In this document: positions 35,298 through 44,607 of the stretch, piece after piece
Layout of the letters: every line of letters starts with the position of its first letter
Position numbering within the stretch: position 1 is the first letter of the stretch
Assembly (NCBI RefSeq): GCF_007097265.1
Contig: NZ_VJZP01000001.1
Coordinates: forward strand, 62,001-126,000
Source: Flavobacterium gawalongense
GTDB taxonomy: Bacteria > Bacteroidota > Bacteroidia > Flavobacteriales > Flavobacteriaceae
DNA: 64,000 bases
Direction of reading: 5' to 3'
Notes under the pieces: generated by a model
Database searches by the model: none
The model's input: the letters and a program-made list of their open reading frames with translations, nothing else
Told to the model about the DNA's origin: nothing
Made by a program: the position numbers and the translations under genes

Positions 35298-36878
35298 TTA
35301 ATTTCCAATACTCTCTTTTATCATCAACGCACATTTCTCGCCATCGATTGCCGCCGAGATAATTCCACCAGCATAACCTGCTCCTTCACCACAGGGATAC
35401 AAGCCTTTTATTTGGACGTGCTCGTAAGTCAACGGATCTCTGGGAATACGCACTGGCGAAGAAGTTCTTGATTCCGGTGCGTGAAGTATGGCTTCATTGG
35501 TCAAATAACCGCGCATGGATTTCCCAAATTCAGAAAAACCTTCTCGCAATATTTGCGTTAAAAACCCGGGAAAAACCTGCCCCATTTCAACGGATGTCGT
35601 TCCGGGAACATAGGACGTTTTCGGAATTTCGGAGGAAACTTTATTTTGGGTAAAATCGATCATGCGTTGCGCAGGAACTTTTTGGGTTTTCCCAGCCAAA
35701 TGCCATGCTTTTTGCTCGATGCTTTTTTGGAATTCCATTCCGGCTAAAGCACCAAATTTGGCAAACGGTTTAAAATCTTCCAATTTTAACTCGATTACTA
35801 TTCCAGAATTGGCAGTAGCCTGATCCCTTTTGGATGGCGACCAACCATTGGTAACCACTTCACCAGGACTGGTGGCACAAGGTGCAATCACACCACCGGG
35901 ACACATACAAAAAGAATACATTCCTCTACCGCCCACTTGCTTCACAATAGAATACGGTGCCGGAGGCAAAAGTTCCCCACGATAATCGCAACTGTACTGA
36001 ATACTGTCAATTAACGATTGTGGATGCTCGGCTCTTACACCTAAGGCAAAAGGCTTGGCTTCGATAAAAATCTGCTTTCGATCTAATAATTCGAAAATAT
36101 CTCGGGCAGAATGTCCTGTAGCCAAGATTATTTTGTTAGCAAGAATCGTATCTCCGTTTTGAGTAACAATTCCTTGCACTTCATTGTTTTTTACTAAAAT
36201 ATCGGTTAGTCGTGTTTCAAACAAAACCTGTCCGCCACATGCAATGATTTTCTCCCGAATGTCCTGAATAATTTGAGGCAATTTATTAGTTCCAATATGC
36301 GGATGCGCTTCAATCAGAATATCTTCCGAAGCCCCAAAAGCCACTAATAACTCCAAAATTCTCGTTACATCACCACGTTTTTTAGAACGAGTGTATAATT
36401 TTCCGTCCGAATAGGTTCCTGCCCCACCTTCGCCAAAACAATAATTAGAATCTTCATTGACAAGATGATCGACATTGATGGCTTTCAAATCTCTTCTTCT
36501 GCCTCTAACATCTTTTCCACGCTCAATAACTATGGGTTTCAAACCCAACTCTATCAATTGCAAAGCGGCAAAAAGTCCGGCGGGACCAGCGCCTACCACT
36601 ATAACTTCCTGAGCCGTTTCAACATTCGCATAATCGGGAAGTTGGAATTTATGTTCCTGAAAAGGCTCTCCTTTCAAATAGATTGCCACTTTCAAATTGA
36701 TTTTTATCGCTTTTTGACGCGCATCAATCGAGCGTTTTAAAATGGAAATATGTTCGATTTCTTTCGCAGCAACCTTAATTTGTTTCGCCAAATAGTCTTT
36801 TAGCAACAATTCATTTGCAGCTGTTTCTGGTGTTACTTGTAATAGGAGTTCTTGAGGCATTTTATCTTGTTTAATCAT
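35298..36878 (-). CDS. FAD-dependent oxidoreductase of the COG2509 type
   Basis: Soluble flavoprotein of 526 residues. After an N-terminal domain of about 90 residues comes the FAD-binding Rossmann motif VIVVGAGPAGLFAALQL (near 92-108). Other signatures are EGGAGTYSDGKLYTR, ATGHSARDIFELL and the C-terminal LYPCGEGAGYAGGIISAAIDG. These match the uncharacterised FAD-dependent dehydrogenase group COG2509. The exact start is uncertain: the Met at residue 7 (MPQELLLQV) is equally plausible. Substrate unknown. Confidence 0.85.
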   Translation of the reverse strand: MIKQDKMPQELLLQVTPETAANELLLKDYLAKQIKVAAKEIEHISILKRSIDARQKAIKINLKVAIYLKGEPFQEHKFQLPDYANVETAQEVIVVGAGPAGLFAALQLIELGLKPIVIERGKDVRGRRRDLKAINVDHLVNEDSNYCFGEGGAGTYSDGKLYTRSKKRGDVTRILELLVAFGASEDILIEAHPHIGTNKLPQIIQDIREKIIACGGQVLFETRLTDILVKNNEVQGIVTQNGDTILANKIILATGHSARDIFELLDRKQIFIEAKPFALGVRAEHPQSLIDSIQYSCDYRGELLPPAPYSIVKQVGGRGMYSFCMCPGGVIAPCATSPGEVVTNGWSPSKRDQATANSGIVIELKLEDFKPFAKFGALAGMEFQKSIEQKAWHLAGKTQKVPAQRMIDFTQNKVSSEIPKTSYVPGTTSVEMGQVFPGFLTQILREGFSEFGKSMRGYLTNEAILHAPESRTSSPVRIPRDPLTYEHVQIKGLYPCGEGAGYAGGIISAAIDGEKCALMIKESIGN

Positions 36879-37054
36879 TGCTTTGTTGAATCGTTTATTC
36901 GAAAAACAAAAACAAAGTACAAAAATAGTATTTTGAAGTGGAATTAGTGATTCAATAAAGAATCCATTTTCAAATTTCCAAATTAACTCATTTTTAAATT
37001 AGACTTTGTAACTTTGGCACTTTGAATCTATGAACCTTTGCACCTAATAAAAAA

Positions 37055-37288
37055 ATGTCCAGAAAAATAAAACTGATATGGGATTTCCGTGGACCTGCTT
37101 CCGAAAAAACTGCCGAGCACCACGAAATTCATTTGAAAGAATATATCGCAATTGAAAAATTACCCTTGAATATCACGGGTTTTGAAATTCATGGCGAAAT
37201 GCAAGCCATCGCTTTTATGGTGGTTACCGATGAAAATATGATTCAGGTTCGGGATGCTTTGAAACCGCATCGAGGAGAGATTTTTTAG
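37055..37288 (+). CDS. small conserved hypothetical protein
   Basis: Soluble protein of 77 residues, mixed alpha/beta (KIKLIWDFRGPASEKTAEHH ... AIAFMVVTDENMIQVRDALK). It has no signal or membrane segment. The pattern of two beta strands flanking a His-rich helix (TAEHHEIHLKEY) might bind a metal, but I do not recognise a family. It lies between divergent and convergent neighbours and so is transcribed alone. Start choice rests on the ATG with an A-rich upstream region. Confidence 0.65.
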   Translation: MSRKIKLIWDFRGPASEKTAEHHEIHLKEYIAIEKLPLNITGFEIHGEMQAIAFMVVTDENMIQVRDALKPHRGEIF

Positions 37289-37293
37289 TGGTC

Positions 37294-37406
37294 AGTGGTC
37301 AGCTTTTTAGTGATCAGTCCAATTAATACTGAATTTTAGTAGTCAGTTTTTTAATAATCAGTCCTATTTAATACCGAAATAACTGAACACTAAAAAACTG
37401 ACCACT
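37294..37406. repeat. 19-bp inverted repeat between convergent genes
   Basis: 37294-37312 and 37388-37406 are complementary except for one base (AGTGGTCAG-C/T-TTTTTAGTG). Inner copies of AGTCAGT/AGTCCAATT-like sequence are repeated. It could form a bidirectional terminator between the 77-residue gene and recQ. Confidence 0.65.
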
Positions 37407-37416
37407 GAACACTTCT

Positions 37417-39612
37417 TTAATTAGCCACTTCGCTAATAAACTTAATTCGCATCAAGCGCAATTCATCAAGATCATAATCCCCATCAAACTCTTTGAGGGC
37501 ATCTTCTATATTATCCGATTCGGATTCCATAAAATAGCCATGAATTTCTTCTTGCTGATCATCGTCAAGCATATCGTCAATCCAATATTTTATGTTCAGC
37601 TTGGTTCCAGAATAAACAATTTGCTCCATTTCTTTTATTAAAGCATCCATGTTAATCCCTTTCGCGGAAGCAATATCATCAAGAGATAATTTCCTGTCAA
37701 TATTTTGAATGATATAGAGTTTATTTACTGAATTGACTCCGGTAGATTTTACCACTAAATCCTCCGGACGAATGATATCGTTATCTTCTACATACCGACT
37801 AATTAATTCTAGAAATGCTGCACCGTATTTTTTAGCTTTCCCTTCCCCAACGCCATGAATATTAATCAATTCATCTTGAGAAACCGGATATTTCAAGGCC
37901 ATATCTTCCAATGATGGATCTTGGAAAACCACAAAGGGAGGAACGCCTAATTTCTTGGCTACTTTTTTGCGTAAATCACGCAACATGCTCATCAAAACTT
38001 CATCGACAGCTCCTGTAGATTTCGCAGCAGTTACAATCGCTTCATCTTCTGTTTCATTGTATTCATGATCTTCAGACATCATGAAGGATTCTCTATTTTT
38101 AATAAAATCCAATCCTTTTTTGGTGATTTTGACGATTCCATAAGTTTCAATGTCTTTGGATAAATATCCTGCCACAAGAACTTGTCTCAATAAGGCCATC
38201 CAATATTTTTCATCGTGATCTGAACCACATCCAAAAAAAGATTGTGTATCCGTTCTATGTGCTTTTATGACAGCATTGACACGACCAATCAACGTAAAAA
38301 CAACTTCTTTCGATTTATATAAATGCTTCGTATCCCGTACCACTTCCAGTAGTTTCACCACTTGATCTATGGCTTCCACTTTTGTTTTCGGGTTTCTGAC
38401 ATTGTCATCCATATCAGCTCCTTCTCCATTGACATCGTCAAATTCTTCTCCGAAATAATGCAGTAGAAATCTCCTTCTGGACATGGAAGTTTCGGCATAA
38501 GCCACCACTTCTTGTAATAAAGCAAAACCAATTTCCTGCTCGGCAACAGGTTTACCCGACATGAATTTTTCTAATTTCTCGACATCTTTATAGGAATAAT
38601 AGGCAAGACAATGTCCTTCGCCTCCATCACGACCCGCACGACCGGTTTCCTGATAATAACTTTCCAATGATTTAGGAATATCGTGGTGAATCACAAAACG
38701 CACATCCGGTTTATCGATTCCCATTCCAAAAGCGATGGTTGCCACCACCACATCAACATCTTCCATAAGAAACATATCTTGGTGTTTGGCACGGGTTTTA
38801 GCGTCTAATCCCGCATGATAAGGCACGGCACTTATTCCGTTTACCTGCAAAACTTCGGCAATAGCCTCTACTTTCTTGCGGCTCAAACAATATATAATTC
38901 CTGATTTGCCTTTGTGTTGCTTTATAAAACGGATAATATCCGATTCAATATTTTTAGTTTTGGTACGTACTTCGTAATATAAATTAGGTCTGTTGAAGGA
39001 TGCTTTAAAAGTAGTCGCATCAGTCATATCTAAATTCTTCAGAATATCTTCCTGTACTTTTGGTGTAGCTGTAGCGGTCAAACCTATAATAGGCACATCC
39101 CCTAATTGCTTAATGATGTGTTTTAGATTTCTGTACTCGGGTCTAAAATCATGGCCCCACTCGGAGATGCAATGGGCTTCATCGATAGCTACAAAGGAAA
39201 TGGGTACCGTTTGAAGAAAAGCGACATACTCTTCCTTGGTCAAAGACTCTGGAGCAACGTATAATAATTTTGTCAAACCGGAAGTAATGTCTTTTTTTAC
39301 TTGGGTAATTTCGGTTTTGGTAAGGGAGGAGTTTAAAACATGGGCAACACCATTTTCAGAAGATAAACTTCGAATGGCATCAACTTGATTTTTCATCAAA
39401 GCGATTAAAGGAGAAACTACGATGGCAGTTCCTTCCTGAATTAAAGCAGGCAATTGGTAACAGAGCGACTTCCCTCCTCCTGTAGGCATAATCACAAATG
39501 TGTTTTGCTTATTAAGGAGACTTTTAATGACTTGTTCTTGTAATCCCTTAAATTGGCTGAAGCCAAAATATTTTTTTAATTCTTTGTGGATATCAATTTC
39601 GTTTGAATTCAT
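37417..39612 (-). CDS. recQ: ATP-dependent DNA helicase RecQ
   Basis: Superfamily II 3'-5' helicase of 731 residues used in recombination and replication-fork repair. Walker A is MPTGGGKS (residues 42-49) and the DEAH box is AIDEAHCISEWGHDF (144-147). Motif VI is QETGRAGRDGGEGHC. Then come the RQC winged-helix part and an HRDC domain (PPFVVFQDPSLEDMA ... HGVGEGKAKKYG). An extra acidic C-terminal tail of about 100 residues follows HRDC, as I recall for Bacteroidota RecQ. Its promoter is divergent from kdsD. Confidence 0.96.
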   Translation of the reverse strand: MNSNEIDIHKELKKYFGFSQFKGLQEQVIKSLLNKQNTFVIMPTGGGKSLCYQLPALIQEGTAIVVSPLIALMKNQVDAIRSLSSENGVAHVLNSSLTKTEITQVKKDITSGLTKLLYVAPESLTKEEYVAFLQTVPISFVAIDEAHCISEWGHDFRPEYRNLKHIIKQLGDVPIIGLTATATPKVQEDILKNLDMTDATTFKASFNRPNLYYEVRTKTKNIESDIIRFIKQHKGKSGIIYCLSRKKVEAIAEVLQVNGISAVPYHAGLDAKTRAKHQDMFLMEDVDVVVATIAFGMGIDKPDVRFVIHHDIPKSLESYYQETGRAGRDGGEGHCLAYYSYKDVEKLEKFMSGKPVAEQEIGFALLQEVVAYAETSMSRRRFLLHYFGEEFDDVNGEGADMDDNVRNPKTKVEAIDQVVKLLEVVRDTKHLYKSKEVVFTLIGRVNAVIKAHRTDTQSFFGCGSDHDEKYWMALLRQVLVAGYLSKDIETYGIVKITKKGLDFIKNRESFMMSEDHEYNETEDEAIVTAAKSTGAVDEVLMSMLRDLRKKVAKKLGVPPFVVFQDPSLEDMALKYPVSQDELINIHGVGEGKAKKYGAAFLELISRYVEDNDIIRPEDLVVKSTGVNSVNKLYIIQNIDRKLSLDDIASAKGINMDALIKEMEQIVYSGTKLNIKYWIDDMLDDDQQEEIHGYFMESESDNIEDALKEFDGDYDLDELRLMRIKFISEVAN

Positions 39613-39614
39613 TC

Positions 39615-39643
39615 TTGATTATGTGGTATTTTGTATAAATTTG
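39615..39643 (+). promoter_or_regulatory. Promoter of kdsD
   Basis: -33 TTG at 39615-39617, 18-nt spacer, -7 TAAATTTG at 39636-39643, a full match to the Bacteroidota consensus. The predicted transcript begins near 39650, so translation cannot start in the ORF extension inside recQ. Confidence 0.7.
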
Positions 39644-39650
39644 CATCACA

Positions 39651-39680
39651 TAAAGATACAAAATTCTTTTAAAAATACAA
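39651..39680 (-). promoter_or_regulatory. Promoter of recQ
   Basis: On the minus strand: TTG (39678-39680), 19-nt spacer, TATCTTTA (39651-39658), one mismatch to TAnnTTTG. It is interleaved with the kdsD promoter in an 85-bp divergent region. Confidence 0.6.
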
Positions 39681-39697
39681 ATTTTAACCATTCTGTT

Positions 39698-40663
39698 TTG
39701 ATAAGTAAAGAAAATATATTGGCTAGTGCCAAAAAAACTATTTTATCTGAAAGTGAAGCAATTGCCAAACTAACTGAATTTCTTGATGAAAACTTCATTG
39801 AAGCCACGCAAAACATCTATAATTCTAAAGGGAGATTAGTGGTGACAGGTATTGGAAAAAGTGCCATTATTGCTCAAAAAATGGTAGCGACCTTTAATTC
39901 CACCGGAACTCCTTCGCTATTTCTTCATGCCTCCGAAGCGATTCATGGTGATTTAGGAATGGTTCAAAATGACGATAGTATTATTTGTATTTCAAAAAGT
40001 GGCAACAGTCCGGAAATAAAAGTTCTGGTGCCGCTTTTAAAACGTTTTGGCAATACCTTAATTGCAATCACAGGAAATATGACTTCTTTTCTTGCCAAAG
40101 GTTCCGATTTTGTTTTGAACACCACAGTAGAGGCTGAGGCCTGTCCTAATAATCTGGCACCGACCAATAGTACCACAGCGCAATTAGTAATGGGCGATGC
40201 CATTGCCGTTTGCCTGATGGAAATGCGGGATTTCAAACCGGAAAATTTTGCCGTATACCACCCAGGAGGCGCTTTAGGTAAAAAATTATTGTTACGTGTG
40301 AAGGACATGCTGGAACACACTTTGAAACCAATGGTAGCACCGGATACACCGATAAAAAAAGTAATTTTCGAAATTTCCGAAAAACGTCTTGGAGTAACTG
40401 CAGTTGTAGATGAGAATAAAGTTGTCGGAATTATTACCGATGGCGACATTCGAAGAATGCTAAATGACAGAGACTCCTTCACTGATTTGACCGCCAAAGA
40501 TATTATGACTAAAAATCCAAAATTAATACCATCTACAGCCATGGTTGCAGATGCATTGAATATTCTAGAAGACTTCTCCATTACACAATTAGTGGTGGTG
40601 GACAACGGCGAGTACAAAGGCGTACTACATTTACACGATATTTTAAAAGAGGGAATAGTATAA
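39698..40663 (+). CDS. kdsD: arabinose-5-phosphate isomerase (KpsF/GutQ family)
   Basis: Converts ribulose-5-phosphate to arabinose-5-phosphate, the first step to Kdo in the LPS core. The 321 residues comprise a SIS domain (GRLVVTGIGKSAIIAQKM, SEAIHGDLGM, ISKSGNSPEIK, and the substrate motif HPGGALGKKLL) and two CBS domains (from about 200; MTKNPKLIPSTAMVADAL). I chose TTG at 39698 (MISKENILASAKK) because the frame's upstream part overlaps recQ and precedes the promoter. No ATG gives a full protein. It overlaps tatC by one base (TAATG). Confidence 0.92.
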   Translation: MISKENILASAKKTILSESEAIAKLTEFLDENFIEATQNIYNSKGRLVVTGIGKSAIIAQKMVATFNSTGTPSLFLHASEAIHGDLGMVQNDDSIICISKSGNSPEIKVLVPLLKRFGNTLIAITGNMTSFLAKGSDFVLNTTVEAEACPNNLAPTNSTTAQLVMGDAIAVCLMEMRDFKPENFAVYHPGGALGKKLLLRVKDMLEHTLKPMVAPDTPIKKVIFEISEKRLGVTAVVDENKVVGIITDGDIRRMLNDRDSFTDLTAKDIMTKNPKLIPSTAMVADALNILEDFSITQLVVVDNGEYKGVLHLHDILKEGIV

Positions 40664-41478
40664 TGGCGAAGAAAAACTTAAACGAAATGTCGTTTTTAGA
40701 TCATCTTGAAGAATTAAGATGGCTATTGGTTCGAAGTACTATTGCAATATTAATTCTTGCTACCGTTACTTTTTTTATTAGTGATTATATTTTTGATGTC
40801 ATCATTTTCGGACCAACAAATGCTAATTTTATAACGTACCGATTCTTTTGTGATTTATCCAATCAATTGGGTTTTGCCGAAAGTATTTGTGTAACCGAAA
40901 TGCCTTTCATTATCCAAAACACGAATATGGAAGGACAAATCAACGTGTTGATTTGGACTTGTATAACGGCCGGATTTATCCTTGGATTCCCCTTCATATT
41001 GTGGGAAGTATGGAAATTCATCAGCCCGGCATTGTATGAAACAGAAAAAAAACACGCGAGACTTTTCGTGATTTCATCCTCATTGCTCTTCTTTTTGGGA
41101 GTGTTGTTTGGCTATTTTGTAATTGTACCCATGTCAGTCAACTTTTTTGCCACTTTCACCATTAGTGCCGTGGTAAAAAACCAATTTAGTATTGATTCTT
41201 ACATTGGGCTGGTAAAAACAAGTGTGATTGCTTGTGGTTTGTTTTTTGAATTGCCTATCATTATCTATTTCTTAACAAAATTAGGGCTAGTAACTCCTGT
41301 TTTCTTAAGAAAATATTGGAAATATGCCGTAATTATCATCCTTATCGTTGCCGCAATTGTTACCCCACCGGATGTGGTGAGTCAGATAATTGTAACTATT
41401 CCGATGTTATTGATCTACGAGGCAAGCATCTTAATTTCAAAAATTGTAGTAAAAAATCAAAAAAAGATAAATGGCTGA
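40663..41478 (+). CDS. tatC: Sec-independent translocase TatC
   Basis: Inner-membrane core receptor of the twin-arginine pathway, 271 residues with six hydrophobic helices. The cytoplasmic N-terminus MSFLDHLEELRWLLVRS carries the conserved Glu/Leu/Arg signal-peptide-binding positions. PFILWEVWKFISPALYETEK and FFELPIIIYFLTKLG are also typical, and the end ATVTPPD-like segment reads AAIVTPPDVVSQ. It is coupled to kdsD by a one-base overlap and to the next gene by eight bases. The Tat-like DUF1501 protein is a possible client. Confidence 0.95.
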   Translation: MAKKNLNEMSFLDHLEELRWLLVRSTIAILILATVTFFISDYIFDVIIFGPTNANFITYRFFCDLSNQLGFAESICVTEMPFIIQNTNMEGQINVLIWTCITAGFILGFPFILWEVWKFISPALYETEKKHARLFVISSSLLFFLGVLFGYFVIVPMSVNFFATFTISAVVKNQFSIDSYIGLVKTSVIACGLFFELPIIIYFLTKLGLVTPVFLRKYWKYAVIIILIVAAIVTPPDVVSQIIVTIPMLLIYEASILISKIVVKNQKKING

Positions 41479-41824
41479 TATCATTCAAGAATTCAACGAC
41501 TACCGTTCTAAAATGAACGAAAAATTATTGGCGGACAATAATAAAATTGTAAAGCGAATTTTTAATCTGGACACCAATGCCTATGCAGCAGGTGCATTAG
41601 ATGTAAAAACCAAAGAACTTTTAGGACTGGTAGCTTCGGCAGTATTACGTTGTGATGATTGTGTAAAATACCATTTGGAAACCAGTTTCAAAGAAGGGGT
41701 AACTAAAGAAGAAATGATGGAAGCCATGGGAATCGCTACGCTTGTTGGCGGAACTATTGTGGTGCCTCATTTGCGTAGAGCCTATGAATTTTGGGAAGCA
41801 TTAGAAACCACCACTACAAAATAA
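41471..41824 (+). CDS. carboxymuconolactone decarboxylase (AhpD-like) family protein
   Basis: Small helical protein of 117 residues. The redox motif C-x-x-C is present in LRCDDCVKYHLETSF, with the following His typical of the AhpD-like subgroup. Such proteins act as alkylhydroperoxidase partners or as decarboxylases; the CxxC favours a redox role. It overlaps tatC by eight bases and is thus the third gene of the kdsD-tatC operon. A weak 7-bp hairpin (41841-41861) follows. Confidence 0.88.
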   Translation: MADIIQEFNDYRSKMNEKLLADNNKIVKRIFNLDTNAYAAGALDVKTKELLGLVASAVLRCDDCVKYHLETSFKEGVTKEEMMEAMGIATLVGGTIVVPHLRRAYEFWEALETTTTK

Positions 41825-41977
41825 TATTTCCATCAAATAAAAAATGGCTCCTGACCATTTTAGGCAAATAGCTGGATATGGGAAGAAACTAAATAATTGT
41901 TAAAGGAAGGATTGGACTATAGGTTTATTCGTTTATTTGTCTAAAATCTAACCATCTAAAAATCTAAGAATCTGAAT

Positions 41978-42724
41978 ATGAATATGAAATTAAGAGCCGA
42001 AAATCTAATCAAAACCTATAAAGGACGCAGTGTTGTAAAAGGCATTTCGGTAGAAGTAAATCAAGGCGAAATCGTGGGACTTTTAGGACCCAACGGTGCC
42101 GGAAAAACGACTTCATTTTATATGATTGTAGGATTGGTTAAACCAAATTCGGGCAACATATTCCTGGACGATTTGAACATTACCGATTATCCCATGTACA
42201 AAAGAGCGCAACAGGGAATTGGTTATTTAGCGCAAGAAGCTTCTGTTTTTAGAAAATTAAGTATCGAAGACAATATCTTGAGCGTTTTACAATTGACAAA
42301 ACTATCCAAAGCCGAACAAGAAGCGAAGATGGAAAGTTTAATAGAAGAGTTTAGCTTGGAACACATCCGTACCAATCGCGGAGATTTACTTTCAGGGGGT
42401 GAACGTCGTCGTACCGAAATTGCGCGATGTCTTGCCACCGACCCAAAATTCATCTTACTGGATGAACCATTTGCAGGTGTCGATCCGGTTGCCGTAGAAG
42501 ATATTCAACGAATCGTAGCGCAATTAAAAAACAAAAATATTGGTATTCTTATCACCGACCACAACGTTCAGGAAACCTTGGCAATTACAGACAAAACCTA
42601 CCTTATGTTTGAAGGTGGAATCTTAAAAGCAGGTATTCCGGAAGAATTAGTTGAAGATGAAATGGTACGAAGAGTATATTTGGGTCAAAACTTTGAATTG
42701 CGTAAAAAGAAATTAGAGTTTTAA
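41978..42724 (+). CDS. lptB: LPS export ABC transporter ATP-binding protein
   Basis: Cytoplasmic ATPase of 248 residues that powers LPS extraction from the inner membrane with LptF and LptG. Walker A is GPNGAGKTT, the signature is LLSGGERRRTEIARCL (the LptB-specific form), Walker B is FILLDEPFAGVDPVAV, and the switch His is in LITDHNVQETL. Partner permeases are not in the window. A second in-frame ATG at 41984 gives MKLRAENLIKTYKGR, an equally good start. Confidence 0.93.
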   Translation: MNMKLRAENLIKTYKGRSVVKGISVEVNQGEIVGLLGPNGAGKTTSFYMIVGLVKPNSGNIFLDDLNITDYPMYKRAQQGIGYLAQEASVFRKLSIEDNILSVLQLTKLSKAEQEAKMESLIEEFSLEHIRTNRGDLLSGGERRRTEIARCLATDPKFILLDEPFAGVDPVAVEDIQRIVAQLKNKNIGILITDHNVQETLAITDKTYLMFEGGILKAGIPEELVEDEMVRRVYLGQNFELRKKKLEF

Positions 42725-42789
42725 AATTGTAACCCTTTACAGATCGCTTTTGCAAAAACTAAATTTACCCGATTGTAATTCTATTAATT

Positions 42790-43020
42790 ATGGAGAACCC
42801 GAGTAAAGAAACTGAAGAAAAATGGCCCAAAGACCCTAAAAATTGGATTTGGGGTATTTTCTATTTCAATCCCGAAGAAAAAAGAATTACACCTCCTAAA
42901 AGAATTCCATCGATAGGATTTACGATAAATTTTGCCAACCCGAAATCAGTTCTTTTTATGATTGGAGCTATTTTATTTTTCGCTTTCATTCTTTTCTCAA
43001 TCATCAAAAAAAATCTCTAA
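42790..43020 (+). CDS. DUF5808-like small membrane protein
   Basis: Protein of 76 residues. The first half has WIWGIFYFNPEEKRITPPKR followed by GFTINFANPKS, matching the DUF5808 pattern (W-x-x-G-x-F-Y-x-N-P-E ... G-x-T-x-N-F-A). A single transmembrane helix (about 55-73) closes the protein. Function is unknown. It lies 65 bases downstream of lptB and abuts the convergent GH25 gene with one base between stop codons. Confidence 0.75.
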   Translation: MENPSKETEEKWPKDPKNWIWGIFYFNPEEKRITPPKRIPSIGFTINFANPKSVLFMIGAILFFAFILFSIIKKNL

Positions 43021-43021
43021 T

Positions 43022-43885
43022 TTATTCCTTGGTTATAAATTGCAACTGCTGTAAATCGCCATTATAAATATTGACGTCTACATTTCCTTTGATTCCCGGA
43101 ACCGATGCTTTTTCGGTGAATTGCCAGAACAACCAATCTTCGTTTATTTCCTCCCTGTAAAAATTATAATTGGCAATCCAAAAAAGATAGTCACTGAATT
43201 CCTCTTTTAAAAAATCGTCGTAATATTTCTCACCGGTATAGATAATAGGTTTTACCTCGTAATGCAGCTCCACTCGTTTCAACCATCTTTTCAGACCTAC
43301 TTTTAAGCGATCAAGCGATTGATTTTTAGGTAGTTTTTCAATATCTAAAACAGGAGGCAAATCCCCTTTTTGAAGGGTAACGGTTTTGATAAAAAGTTCG
43401 GCCTGTTCGAGCGAATTTTCATTGGGACGGTAATAATGATAGGCCCCACGAATCATTTTATTTTCTTTGGCACCAAGCCAATTTCGATCAAACCGACGGT
43501 CTTTTCTGTCTCTCCCTACTGTAGCACGAATGAACACAAAATCTAAGGGATATTTTTGCTCTAAAGTATCCACATAAGTCCATTGGATTTTTCCTTGGTA
43601 TTCCGAAACATCCAAACCGACGCTTTTTCCTTCGTGTTTTTCTAAAACCTGAAAATTTCGGACATCCGAAATGCGTTTGGCTTCCGCCTCCTTTTTCAGA
43701 ATTTTATCTGATTTAAAACTAAAATAATAGGCTAAACCATCCCGATAATGATAACCAACAGCAATAACTAGTACAATAACAAAAGTAACAATCAAATACC
43801 GCACGAGCTTACCAGAGAAAACAGACACTTTCTTTTTGGGTTTGCGAATTGGTGTGGTTTTCCTTCTAACCATTTTTCTTTTCAT
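43022..43885 (-). CDS. membrane-anchored GH25 (lysozyme-type) muramidase
   Basis: Predicted cell-wall hydrolase of 287 residues that cleaves the MurNAc-GlcNAc bond. A basic N-terminus and one transmembrane helix (about 30-47) anchor it. The GH25 domain starts at GLDVSEYQGKIQW with the catalytic-region Asp. PVLDIEK carries the conserved D-x-E pair. RATVGRDRKDRRFDRNW, GAYHYYRP and LFWQFTEKASVPGIKGNVDVN (split) complete the pattern. It is followed upstream by pssA on the same strand with eight bases between, so both are likely co-transcribed. Confidence 0.92.
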   Translation of the reverse strand: MKRKMVRRKTTPIRKPKKKVSVFSGKLVRYLIVTFVIVLVIAVGYHYRDGLAYYFSFKSDKILKKEAEAKRISDVRNFQVLEKHEGKSVGLDVSEYQGKIQWTYVDTLEQKYPLDFVFIRATVGRDRKDRRFDRNWLGAKENKMIRGAYHYYRPNENSLEQAELFIKTVTLQKGDLPPVLDIEKLPKNQSLDRLKVGLKRWLKRVELHYEVKPIIYTGEKYYDDFLKEEFSDYLFWIANYNFYREEINEDWLFWQFTEKASVPGIKGNVDVNIYNGDLQQLQFITKE

Positions 43886-43893
43886 TCAAAAAC

Positions 43894-44607
43894 CTACTTT
43901 TTTAGCCATTTATTATTCACGACCGATAGTAAAACATAAGAAATGATCAGCAAAGGAATTCCTAAATATTGGAAGAAAATCAATAATAAAAGGGACAGCA
44001 TCAGAAAGCTAATTTGGAGTGCATTGGCCGCAAAATTAAACTTTTTGATTTTTAAGGAAAATAGCGGAATTTCGGCATTCAAAATATAAGCGCTTACTAA
44101 AGTAATCGCCAACAAAACCCATGGATTCGTCAAAATTTCGAAAACAAATAGGGAATCGGAATAACTTAAAACCAAAGGCAAACTTAAAATAAACAAGGCG
44201 TTGGCAGGCGTTGGCAAACCAATAAAAGAATCAGTCTGACGGGTATCGATATTAAAATTCGCCAAACGGTAACAAGAACCTAAGGAAATCAAGAAACCCA
44301 AATAAGGAAAGATTTGCAAATAAGTCTCAGAACCAGTTGAATTGTCTACCATCATTTGATACATCACTAAACCGGGCACAACACCACTGGTAACCATGTC
44401 TGCCAAGGAATCCAACTGCAAACCCAGCGGACTGGAAACTTTGAACAATCGGGCAAAAAAGCCATCAAAAAAGTCCAAAAAGATACCCAGACAAACGAAA
44501 TAAAAAGCCATTTCAAAATTACGGTGAAATGCAAAAACCAAAGCGATACAGCCGCAAAAAAGATTAAGCAAGGTGATACTATTGGGGATATGCTTTTTAA
44601 TATTCAT
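43894..44607 (-). CDS. pssA: CDP-diacylglycerol-serine O-phosphatidyltransferase
   Basis: Integral membrane enzyme of 237 residues that makes phosphatidylserine, the precursor of phosphatidylethanolamine. The CDP-alcohol phosphotransferase motif D-G-x2-A-R-x8-G-x3-D-x3-D is seen in DGFFARLFKVSSPLGLQLDS followed by LAD. Multiple hydrophobic helices flank it. SITLLNLFCGC at the start is typical of the archaeal/Bacillus-type PssA family. It precedes the GH25 gene in a two-gene operon. No psd gene is adjacent. Confidence 0.92.
   Translation of the reverse strand: MNIKKHIPNSITLLNLFCGCIALVFAFHRNFEMAFYFVCLGIFLDFFDGFFARLFKVSSPLGLQLDSLADMVTSGVVPGLVMYQMMVDNSTGSETYLQIFPYLGFLISLGSCYRLANFNIDTRQTDSFIGLPTPANALFILSLPLVLSYSDSLFVFEILTNPWVLLAITLVSAYILNAEIPLFSLKIKKFNFAANALQISFLMLSLLLLIFFQYLGIPLLIISYVLLSVVNNKWLKK

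Noticed and set aside
36465..36740. 91-residue plus-strand ORF
   Set aside because: Shadow of the FAD-dependent oxidoreductase gene, which keeps its Rossmann motif on the minus strand.
39500..39697. Long N-terminal extension of kdsD
   Set aside because: It lies within recQ on the other strand, upstream of the kdsD promoter, and matches nothing in the family.
39964..40617. 217-residue minus-strand ORF
   Set aside because: Antisense to kdsD, which has clear SIS and CBS motifs; no motif, promoter or signal supports the antisense frame.
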